Origin: Dehalococcoidales bacterium
Lineage (GTDB): Bacteria > Chloroflexota > Dehalococcoidia > Dehalococcoidales > UBA5627
DNA: 9,509 bases
Assembly (NCBI GenBank): GCA_012719115.1
Contig: JAAYAZ010000025.1
Coordinates: 1 to 9,509 of the forward strand
Reading direction: 5' to 3'
Position numbers and translations under genes: made by a program. The notes beneath the pieces were generated by a model, which saw only the letters and a program-made list of their open reading frames with translations, was not told where the DNA came from and made no database searches. Positions 1 through 6,099 of this stretch are shown here, one piece after another. Position 1 is the stretch's first letter, and the number at the start of each line of letters is the position of its first letter.

Positions 1-22
1 AGTTTACATAACTCTTACTACG

Positions 23-607
23 CTAATTGTTGATATCCAACTGCACGCCCGATGTGGCATAGTAGCGCCAGATTTTTAACAGGCTGTTCTCATGCATATA
101 CAAAGTAAAAGACATGGTGAATTTTTCATCAGTAGAATCCAACTTGGTTGTATCAACCCAGTATTCCAACTGAATTACCTGATTGAATTGGCTATTCATA
201 TCGGGGTACTTAACTACAATATTATTTTCGCCGTAAATAACTTCGCGGTTATAAAGGTTTACATACTGTCCGGACGGGTCGTCATATAGAAAGGCTTCAA
301 CCGGAATAATATTTTCGAAACTTAATGCTAAAGATGATATTCGATGATTATCCTTGGGTTGTATATTAACGGTAATATGAGCCAAATCGCTACTTATTTT
401 CTCCGAATTAAAGTCGATTACTATCGCTTTATCATCATTATGTATGTGAAAATAGTATTCAAATCTGTCCTGATTTATATAAACAGTCGAATCGGCTTTC
501 ATCTTTTGGGTATGATAAAAAATACTGCCGGAAAAAGCCGTAAACAGCAGAACCATCAATAAATAGCCGGCTATTATTATAGATATCATCTTCCATTTTC
601 TAGTCAT
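23..607 (-). CDS. Single-pass membrane-anchored protein with an extracytoplasmic domain, function unknown
   Basis: I do not recognise this family. Read from the ATG at 607 the protein has 194 residues: a short basic N-terminus (TRKWK), one hydrophobic segment at about residues 7-26, then about 165 polar residues with no cysteines and alternating hydrophobic/polar stretches, suggesting a mainly beta domain outside the membrane. The frame stays open to a TTG at 646, but that codon lies upstream of the start of transcription predicted from the promoter at 648-676. An AAGGGG Shine-Dalgarno at 613-618 sits 5 nt before the ATG at 607; another ATG at 610 is too close to it. The N-terminal segment could be an uncleaved signal anchor; no lipobox cysteine is present. 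The gene is alone on this strand and divergent from the 1165 operon. That it is a real gene is likely; its function is open. Confidence 0.8.
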   Translation of the reverse strand: MTRKWKMISIIIAGYLLMVLLFTAFSGSIFYHTQKMKADSTVYINQDRFEYYFHIHNDDKAIVIDFNSEKISSDLAHITVNIQPKDNHRISSLALSFENIIPVEAFLYDDPSGQYVNLYNREVIYGENNIVVKYPDMNSQFNQVIQLEYWVDTTKLDSTDEKFTMSFTLYMHENSLLKIWRYYATSGVQLDINN

Positions 608-647
608 CATTACCCCTTGATTTTTAGTAGCTATAATAATAGTCAAT

Positions 648-676
648 ATTATAGCACTGTTTACTAATCCTGTAAT
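648..676 (-). promoter_or_regulatory. Extended -10 sigma-70-type promoter for the membrane-protein gene
   Basis: On the minus strand ATTACA (671-676, 4 of 6 consensus) is followed by a 17-nt spacer and a perfect TATAAT (648-653), with TGC directly before the -10 hexamer (654-656), the extended -10 signature. Transcription would start near 641, leaving a leader of about 33 nt before the ATG at 607. Seen in sequence; activity is inferred. Confidence 0.65.
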
Positions 677-916
677 AATTAACGAAATATGGAGGAATAG
701 GTTACTTTTTAACTACACGTTTATATTATAAAATATTTCACAACTATCTTTTAACAACCAGTTTAGGCTTTATTCTATTTAAAGCTAAAATGAACAGAAA
801 GGCTTTGTATGTTAAGGATTCTTCAGTAAAAGGGAGATAAAATCACTAAAATGCCAGATTATATTACGGAAATAACGGCAAACAACCACAAACGCAATTA
901 AATCACTATTTCAGGT

Positions 917-945
917 TTGCTTATAGTCATCCAGTCTGATAGAAT
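917..945 (+). promoter_or_regulatory. Candidate promoter for the 1165-2817 operon
   Basis: TTGCTT (917-922), a 17-nt spacer and TAGAAT (940-945, 5 of 6 consensus). The spacing is ideal but the -35 matches at only three positions, and such hexamers are common in AT-rich DNA. If used, transcription would begin near 952, at the first arm of the inverted repeat, with a leader of over 200 nt. Weak candidate. Confidence 0.3.
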
Positions 946-950
946 AGAAC

Positions 951-985
951 TATAAGTAATATTTTAGTTTATTATTTTACTTATA
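951..985. repeat. 9-bp perfect inverted repeat upstream of the operon
   Basis: TATAAGTAA at 951-959 is exactly complementary to TTACTTATA at 977-985, with a 17-nt AT-rich loop. There is no GC-rich stem or T-run, so it is not a classic terminator. It overlaps the predicted transcription start of the candidate promoter at 917-945, so it could be an operator or a 5' hairpin, or chance in AT-rich sequence. Confidence 0.4.
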
Positions 986-1164
986 CTCTTTGTAGCTCCC
1001 GTTTTTGCTTATTTTCTCATTTTTTAAGTTTGGCATTGCTATTATAAACAGGGAAGAGTAGCTCGGTCAAACCACGATAAAACAATCTTATAGCCAACAG
1101 AACTAAGCAACTGTGCTAAATATTACATAGTATTTTTCACATTATTTAACAAGGAGTTTTTCAA

Positions 1165-1278
1165 TTGGTAAAAAGAAAAAGCGCTGAACAAAGACAGGAA
1201 GATAGACGACAGCAAAAAAAAGAATTGAAACAATTAAAAGAAAAGAAACCGAAAAACCCCGGTAGAAAAGTAAAGTAA
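1165..1278 (+). CDS. Small, highly basic 37-residue protein, TTG start
   Basis: A 37-codon frame starts with TTG at 1165 and ends with TAA at 1276-1278. An AAGGAG Shine-Dalgarno at 1151-1156 lies 8 nt before the TTG, one of the best ribosome sites in the window. Sixteen of 37 residues are Lys or Arg and five are acidic, for a net charge of about +11. The middle (EQRQEDRRQQKKELKQLKEK) would form a charged helix, and the tail is Pro/Gly/Lys-rich (KPKNPGRKVK). There is no membrane segment and no cysteine. The next gene opens 4 nt after its stop, so it is probably the first gene of the regulatory operon. A nucleic-acid-binding role is suggested by charge only. I do not recognise a family. It could instead act as a leader peptide coupling translation of the downstream gene. 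Confidence 0.65.
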   Translation: MVKRKSAEQRQEDRRQQKKELKQLKEKKPKNPGRKVK

Positions 1279-1282
1279 TTAA

Positions 1283-1642
1283 ATGGTTGAAAATGATAGG
1301 GGATTACGGATATTAAAGGAAATGACACTGGCAAAAAGAGCATTTTTATTGATTAACGTCTCCTCATGGGAAAGTGACGAGGAATTATCTAGTTCAAATG
1401 TTGTAAATGACATCCTCTCATCAATTAGCCAAATTAACGGGGTGGTACTGGCTCAGGCTGTAACAGGCGTCTACGACATAATAGCAATTATCGAAACTGA
1501 TAATCTCGCTGAGATTGGCAACATCGTTACAGAGAAAATCGGTTGTATTTCAGGGATAGAAAACTGGGAAATATGCATAGGGATTAAAAAACCGCTCGGA
1601 CGGCTTGTATACAAATTGGCACTGATGAACAAATCGCCTTAA
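1283..1642 (+). CDS. Stand-alone Lrp/AsnC-type ligand-binding (RAM) domain protein
   Basis: The protein is essentially one Lrp/AsnC C-terminal effector-binding domain (alpha-beta ferredoxin-like, also called RAM). Seen: strand AKRAFLLINV (residues 17-26), helix around 38-50, strand GVVLAQAVTG (53-62), and the family signature G-x-Y-D (62-65) leading into DIIAIIET. No helix-turn-helix precedes it, unlike full-length Lrp of about 150 residues. Such lone domains form oligomers that bind amino acids or similar small molecules in known relatives; the ligand here is unknown. The start is uncertain: ATG at 1283 lies 4 nt after the preceding stop, favouring translational coupling, but homology to the domain would begin near the ATG at 1322, whose AAGGA is only 1 nt away. 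The context with a TraR/DksA protein suggests signalling. Confidence 0.85.
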   Translation: MVENDRGLRILKEMTLAKRAFLLINVSSWESDEELSSSNVVNDILSSISQINGVVLAQAVTGVYDIIAIIETDNLAEIGNIVTEKIGCISGIENWEICIGIKKPLGRLVYKLALMNKSP

Positions 1643-1686
1643 ATATAACCTTTTTTATCAAAATGCAACAAATGGGGGCAAAATAA

Positions 1687-2061
1687 ATGAAGACAGGTAC
1701 TAATAGAAACCGTTTCAATCTGAAATTACAAAAGAAACGACTGCTAAGAGAATTAGAGCAATTAAACAGCTCCTGCAATTTGGACAAGAAAGAAGAGCGT
1801 GATGTTTCCTTCCAAAGTAGGATTGAAATCGCAGATGCGACGACAGAATTTGAAAAGAATTTAGCTTTAGATGCTTTTAAGAGAACTAATCAGTCCAGAA
1901 TAGAGCTGGCTTTGAAAAAGATAGATGACGGGACTTACGGTATATGTGATTACTGTGGTAACAGTATTGACCCTGCTCGTTTAGAAATATTGCCGTATGC
2001 TAATGTGTGCATAAATTGTTGCCGTAATGATAGTTTGCCTGAGAAAGTAAAAAAAGACTAA
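1687..2061 (+). CDS. TraR/DksA-type C4 zinc-finger protein
   Basis: 124 residues. The N-terminal half (about 10-80) is helical and would form the coiled coil of this family; residues 49-60 (ADATTEFEKNLA) match the conserved turn of the Gram-positive-type TraR/DksA proteins. The C-terminal half carries the zinc finger CDYC (Cys87, Cys90) and CINC (Cys108, Cys111), with the family's GTYG before it and RLE-x-x-P-x-A between the pairs. Known members bind the secondary channel of RNA polymerase and alter transcription initiation, in DksA together with ppGpp; whether this member does is inferred. Asp50 sits where DksA-like proteins carry an important coiled-coil-tip acid. Translation probably uses GGGGG at 1674-1678, 8 nt before the ATG. 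It lies 44 nt after the Lrp-type gene and 51 nt before the next gene. Confidence 0.9.
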   Translation: MKTGTNRNRFNLKLQKKRLLRELEQLNSSCNLDKKEERDVSFQSRIEIADATTEFEKNLALDAFKRTNQSRIELALKKIDDGTYGICDYCGNSIDPARLEILPYANVCINCCRNDSLPEKVKKD

Positions 2062-2112
2062 CAGCCGGTTTTTGGTGTGTTTGTAATAATATTTTGAGGT
2101 AGGAAGTTTGAT

Positions 2113-2817
2113 ATGGGTTTAGGAATAGAAGAACAAGTAAATAAGTCAGGAGAATTAAATTTATCCGATGGTGAGGGGCAATTTCTTTTTAGAATAGCCG
2201 CCAGTGTGCCGGAGAATGAAGTGATAGTGGAAATAGGAGCGCACACAGGCAATTCTACTTTATGGCTGGCCAAAGCGGTAAATGAAGGAAATAAATGCAA
2301 GTTCTACAATATGAGTTCTCGTTTTGACGTAATAAACCGGGTGGAAAAAGAGGACAATATAATTATCGAGAAACCCGTTAGTACGAAGCGAAACAAGGCA
2401 CTCGATTCGATAGACTTTTCTTATTCCGACTCGGAAGAGACGTGTAGAAAGTGGAAGGACAAAATAGGCCTTTTATGCATAAATATATTACGGGATTACG
2501 AGGACATTGATGAGATGTTAGCAAGCTGGGAACGCCACCTTTCACGAAATGCCGGTGTTATCTTGTTCAACAGTGATACTCCCGGGGCAATAAAAATAAT
2601 AAAGGATAGAACCGGTAATACCGGAAAATTTATATTCAAAGACAAAGTGGGTTCACTAACTTGGATAAGAATGGACAAATGCATTCATCACTGGTTGATA
2701 GATTCTTCTGATTTTGGTGTTTGTAAATATTGTAAAAGGACAAGAAATTTCAGGAAAATGATGAAAGACTCCAGCTCCGCTGCAACACGCAGAAGAACTT
2801 CAAAAGTAAGAAATTAA
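2113..2817 (+). CDS. Class I methyltransferase-fold protein with C-terminal zinc knuckle, probably non-catalytic
   Basis: 234 residues in three parts. Residues 20-185 resemble the SAM-dependent methyltransferase family Methyltransf_24: motif I VEIGAHTGNST (39-49), and the layout LLCINILRDYED...W..HL...AGVILFNSDTPG (120-158). Family members normally show an acidic residue after strand 2 and an Ile-Asp-Gly-Asp-His-x-Tyr-like motif; here these read KFYNMSSR and INILRDYE, so the usual acidic and His residues are missing. Residues 190-213 form a Cys-x-His-His-Trp (190-194) ... Gly-x-Cys-x-x-Cys (202-207) knuckle, a metal-binding pattern I associate with Dehalococcoidia proteins. The last 20 residues are Ser- and Arg-rich. 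The start follows GAGGTAGGAAG at 2095-2105. SAM may still bind; methyl transfer is doubtful. It is the last gene of the cluster. Confidence 0.75.
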   Translation: MGLGIEEQVNKSGELNLSDGEGQFLFRIAASVPENEVIVEIGAHTGNSTLWLAKAVNEGNKCKFYNMSSRFDVINRVEKEDNIIIEKPVSTKRNKALDSIDFSYSDSEETCRKWKDKIGLLCINILRDYEDIDEMLASWERHLSRNAGVILFNSDTPGAIKIIKDRTGNTGKFIFKDKVGSLTWIRMDKCIHHWLIDSSDFGVCKYCKRTRNFRKMMKDSSSAATRRRTSKVRN

Positions 2818-2939
2818 GTCCGTTGTATTAAACATTAACCTATAATGCTGTTGTTTATAAATATATATCTGCCAAAATGACATCTAAGGCCTTGAATTAT
2901 CTAACGTTAATATTCAATAATTAAATAGGAGGGTCATAA

Positions 2940-3596
<657 letters not shown>

Positions 3597-3609
3597 ATAC
3601 AGCTAAAAT

Positions 3610-3638
3610 ATACTATCACAACTGGACTTCAGCCGCAA
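3610..3638 (-). promoter_or_regulatory. Candidate promoter for tRNA-Pro
   Basis: On the minus strand TTGCGG (3633-3638), a 17-nt spacer and TAGTAT (3610-3615, 4 of 6). The mature tRNA begins 13 nt downstream of the -10, so transcription would start about 6-7 nt before it. The placement is good and the hexamer matches are moderate. Confidence 0.5.
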
Positions 3639-3743
3639 CTTGAATTCTCTTATGACGGTTTTAAATTAGAACAAAATTATATTGTATGTTAATATTATAG
3701 TTAAGAAATTCACTTCAATCATATATACAAAAAAGGTGCTGGT

Positions 3744-4250
3744 ATGGCAAAAATAAGAGAAGTACGAGTTGTTCCCGACCCGGTACTCAGGCAAAAAGCA
3801 GTTAGAGTGCCCGAGATAGATAAGTCTATTGTTCAACTTGTAGACGATATGATATTGACGATGCAGGAATCCGATGGGGTAGGTTTGGCAGCCCCTCAGG
3901 TGGGCGTTTCATTGCGTGTCATTGTACTTCAAATGCCGGATCAGAAACCTTTCTGTATAATCAATCCGGAAATAACCAAAAGAAGCGGCGAGGTTGAACT
4001 GATGGAAGGGTGCCTGAGCGTTCCCGGCTATCAAGGCGAAGTTATCAGGTCCGTTTCTATCGTTGCCAAAGGATTGAATATCAAAGGCGAAAAATTTAAA
4101 ATCAAGGCAAGCGGACTTCTTTCGCAGGCGATTGAACATGAAACCGACCACTTGGACGGCATACTGTACATAGATAGGTTGGAGAGCGAAGACAAGCTGT
4201 ATAAAATCGAACCTGAAAATGCTGAAGAAGAGCCTGCATATAAAGGCTAA
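3744..4250 (+). CDS. def: Peptide deformylase
   Basis: This enzyme removes the N-formyl group from the starting methionine of new proteins, in the cytosol, using a metal ion (usually Fe2+ or Zn2+). All three family motifs are intact in the 168-residue protein: GVGLAAPQVG (45-54), EGCLS (88-92, metal ligand Cys90) and HETDH (132-136, ligands His132 and His136, catalytic Glu133). The middle motif is the EGCLS form. Length is normal, with an acidic tail (ENAEEEPAYKG) that lies outside the core. AAGGTG at 3733-3738 lies 5 nt before the ATG. The HAD phosphatase gene starts 6 nt after its stop, so the two are probably one transcript. In many bacteria def is next to fmt; here it is not within view. 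Confidence 0.97.
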   Translation: MAKIREVRVVPDPVLRQKAVRVPEIDKSIVQLVDDMILTMQESDGVGLAAPQVGVSLRVIVLQMPDQKPFCIINPEITKRSGEVELMEGCLSVPGYQGEVIRSVSIVAKGLNIKGEKFKIKASGLLSQAIEHETDHLDGILYIDRLESEDKLYKIEPENAEEEPAYKG

Positions 4251-4256
4251 TTATCT

Positions 4257-4913
4257 ATGCAAAACTCCTCAAATATTAAAACATTAATTCAATGTGACTT
4301 TGATGGCACGTTAACAGAAGAAGATATCAGTTTCCTTATACTGGATGCTTTCGCAGATGGCGACTGGCGTTCTATACTTGAGCAGTATAAGAGTAACCGG
4401 ATATCGGTAGGGCGTTTCAATACCCTCGCTTTCAGAATGGTTAAACAAGATGAGCCTACCCTTGTTTCATTTGTTAAGGATAAAGCTGAGCTAAGGCCCG
4501 GTTTGAAAGAATTGATTAATTATTGCAGTTTACGCAATTTCCGCTTCACAATTGTAAGCAACGGAATGACTTTTTATATTAAGGCTCTTCTTAAAAACGC
4601 CGGAATAGATGATATAGAGATATATGCAGCTCAGTCAGAGTTTAATAATAACGGAATTGAAGCCCGTTATATCGGCCCTGATGGCAGGGAAATCCAAAAC
4701 GGTTTTAAAGAGGCTTACGCAAATAATTTTCTAAATGAAGGCTGGCGGGTTATCAGTATAGGGAATGGAGCCTCTGACATACCGGCAGCAAAACTAGCAC
4801 ATTATACATTTGCCACTGAACCGATGCTATCCTTATGCCGGGAGCAGGGAGTTAATTGCCTGCCTTTTAAGGATTTATCTGACATAATAAAAGGGCTTGA
4901 AAGCATAGATTAA
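4257..4913 (+). CDS. HAD-superfamily phosphatase, MtnX/SerB-like (subfamily IB)
   Basis: 218 residues with the HAD motifs in order: DFDGT (Asp14 nucleophile, Asp16 general acid/base), IVSNG (99-103, Ser101), Lys150 as likely motif III, and GNGASD (168-173) as motif IV. A helical cap lies between about 23 and 80. The overall pattern resembles 2-hydroxy-3-keto-5-methylthiopentenyl-1-phosphate phosphatase (MtnX) and phosphoserine phosphatases, so it should hydrolyse a small phosphoester via an aspartyl-phosphate. Motif IV normally reads Gly-Asp-Gly-x-x-Asp; Asn169 replaces the first Asp, a usual Mg2+ ligand, so activity or metal preference may differ. No methionine-salvage partner is visible, so I do not give a gene name. 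It follows def by 6 nt with no good ribosome site of its own, suggesting coupled translation. Confidence 0.85.
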   Translation: MQNSSNIKTLIQCDFDGTLTEEDISFLILDAFADGDWRSILEQYKSNRISVGRFNTLAFRMVKQDEPTLVSFVKDKAELRPGLKELINYCSLRNFRFTIVSNGMTFYIKALLKNAGIDDIEIYAAQSEFNNNGIEARYIGPDGREIQNGFKEAYANNFLNEGWRVISIGNGASDIPAAKLAHYTFATEPMLSLCREQGVNCLPFKDLSDIIKGLESID

Positions 4914-5573
4914 CTAATTTATCCTTGGTCCGAATATCTTACTTCCGATTCTGACGATATTGGCGCCTTCCTGCATGGCAATCCTATACGAATTGGTCAT
5001 TCCCATAGACAAATACTTCATTTCGACGCCTGTTAAATCAAGGCTTTTAATGTATTCGAACAAATCCCTGGTCTTAATAAAATAGGGGCGTGATTCTTCA
5101 GGTTCACCGGCTAATGGCCCCATAGTCATCAACCCCATTATTTTAATATTGCCAAACTGTGATATTTCCTTTATTACAGAGACAGCACACTCAGGCATAA
5201 CACCGGATTTCTGTTCTTCCTCACCACTGTTAATTTCGATAAGCACCGGCATTATCTTGCAAATCTCTTTGCATCTTTTATCAATAACGGAAGCAATTTC
5301 AACCGAATCAACTGTTTCTATCAAGTCGAAAATTTGAACTGCTTTTTTTACCTTGTTACGTTGCAAATGCCCGATAAAATGCCATTTTGTGCGGTTTCCG
5401 ATTATATTATATTTTTCCTCCGCTTCCTGAATATAATTTTCACCGATTATTTCAACACCCGCATCGATAGCCTCAATTACTTTAGATGCCTCCATGGTTT
5501 TTGCCGCAGCAACCAGCTGAACCCCGGACGGAAGCTCACTAAGCAACTCATTTACGTTTTGTTTAATGCTCAT
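4914..5573 (-). CDS. yggS: YggS/PROSC-family pyridoxal-phosphate homeostasis protein
   Basis: 219 residues, a single TIM-barrel domain like the N-terminal half of alanine racemase. Seen: VAAAKT with the PLP-binding Lys25, GENYIQEA (44-51), WHFIGHLQRNK (64-74), EINSGEEEQKSG (113-124), GLMTMGPL (147-154), LSMGMTNSY (188-196) and VRIGSKIFG (207-215), which contacts the phosphate. Family members bind PLP and keep vitamin B6 and amino-acid pools balanced without clear catalysis. The usual Asp after SMGMS is Asn194 here, a small deviation. Its ATG lies inside the last codons of the upstream zinc-ribbon gene (11-nt overlap), so translation is probably coupled. Its stop codon abuts the stop of the convergent phosphatase gene with no base between them. 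Confidence 0.95.
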   Translation of the reverse strand: MSIKQNVNELLSELPSGVQLVAAAKTMEASKVIEAIDAGVEIIGENYIQEAEEKYNIIGNRTKWHFIGHLQRNKVKKAVQIFDLIETVDSVEIASVIDKRCKEICKIMPVLIEINSGEEEQKSGVMPECAVSVIKEISQFGNIKIMGLMTMGPLAGEPEESRPYFIKTRDLFEYIKSLDLTGVEMKYLSMGMTNSYRIAMQEGANIVRIGSKIFGPRIN

Positions 5574-5970
5574 TTTTATTTCCGCATTCCGGACAAAACT
5601 TCACTTTTTTATCGATTTTGCTTCCGCAATTCGCACATTGTATTTTTACCGTTCTTCTCTTTCTTTTAGGAGCAATTCCGATTAGATGGTCAACTTCTCC
5701 ACGCTTAATCAATGAATCCAATTTCTTCTGGCTTATCATGTTTTCAGCCACTTTAGATTTTATTTCGTCATCGACCTGCAATACTTCACTACAGTGTTCG
5801 CAGACTAATATTTGCCTTGACGAAAACTGGAAAGTAGGTATGAAATAAACGGTTAGTTTTTTTCTTTCCTGCTTAACTGCAAATATCCTTTGCTTCTTGC
5901 AATTAGGGCACTTCATGTTTATATAACCCAGCAGGTCGTAATAATCTTTGTTCCCAAATAGAAAAACCAT
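5563..5970 (-). CDS. Double zinc-ribbon protein, function unknown
   Basis: 135 residues with two metal-binding modules. The N-terminal one (about 1-65) looks like a zinc_ribbon_15-type domain: FLFGNKDYY start, CPNC (Cys21, Cys24), the hydrophobic VYFIPTFQFSS stretch (41-51) and CEHC (Cys57, Cys60). A helical, charged linker (66-100) and a basic run PKRKRRTVK (101-109) lead to a short C-terminal zinc ribbon with CANCG (112-116) and CPECG (126-130). There is no membrane segment or enzyme motif. The basic run beside a ribbon would suit nucleic-acid or protein contact, but that is inference. The minus-strand ATG at 5970 is preceded by GGAGA with 7-nt spacing. It overlaps yggS and is probably co-transcribed with it. 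Confidence 0.85.
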   Translation of the reverse strand: MVFLFGNKDYYDLLGYINMKCPNCKKQRIFAVKQERKKLTVYFIPTFQFSSRQILVCEHCSEVLQVDDEIKSKVAENMISQKKLDSLIKRGEVDHLIGIAPKRKRRTVKIQCANCGSKIDKKVKFCPECGNKNEH

Positions 5971-6048
5971 ACATGCGTCTCCGGCAATTTACTCAAAGAT
6001 GAGCATATCAGAATTGCTTAACTTTATAAATTATATGATTAATTAACA

Positions 6049-6087
6049 GAATGGAGGGAGTATAATTTCCCTCCCCATTCCTTTTTT
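6049..6087. terminator. Terminator-like hairpin between the protease and zinc-ribbon genes
   Basis: GAATGGAGGGA (6049-6059) pairs with TCCCTCCCCATTC (6068-6080), an 11-bp GC-rich stem with a 2-nt bulge and an 8-nt loop, followed on the plus strand by C and six T (6082-6087). It lies 3' of the minus-strand protease gene, which it most likely terminates, but the better T-run is in the plus direction; on the minus strand the stem is followed only by TGTTAATTAAT. It may work in both directions. Confidence 0.6.
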
Positions 6088-6099
6088 ATTTAATAATTA

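Larger units (their letters stand above)
677..1164. other. Intergenic region with no convincing gene
   Basis: About 490 bases of AT-rich DNA between divergently transcribed genes. I see only very short frames, for example two of 16 codons starting at 790 and 851, with no good ribosome binding site. There is no tRNA or clear intrinsic terminator. It probably carries the promoter and long leader of the 1165-2817 operon, and an inverted repeat at 951-985. A second promoter candidate is an extended -10 TGC-TATTAT at 1037-1045 that lacks a recognisable -35. Confidence 0.6.

Noticed and set aside
344..562. Plus-strand open frames at 92-289 and 344-562 inside the membrane-protein gene
   Set aside because: They are shadows of the minus-strand gene, which has a good promoter, ribosome site and coherent membrane-protein layout.
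841..908. AATCACTA repeated at 841-848 and 901-908, exactly 60 bases apart
   Set aside because: Only eight to nine bases match, with no further copies or flanking similarity; not a repeat array.
944..954. ATAGAACTATA at 944-954 recurring in reverse at 7533-7543
   Set aside because: An 11-mer of AT-rich composition is expected to recur by chance on one of the two strands in 9.5 kb.
1161..1343. Minus-strand frame of 60 codons rich in Phe and Ser
   Set aside because: It is antisense to the Lys-rich small gene and the start of the Lrp-type gene, and its composition is explained by that.
2823..2846. TTGTAT...TATAAT upstream of the GNAT gene as a promoter
   Set aside because: The -10 is perfect but the spacer is only 12 nt, and no -35 with normal spacing is seen.
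4914..5573. Plus-strand open frames at 5149-5337, 5334-5669 and 5618-5848
   Set aside because: All lie antisense to yggS and the zinc-ribbon gene, whose motifs are unmistakable.
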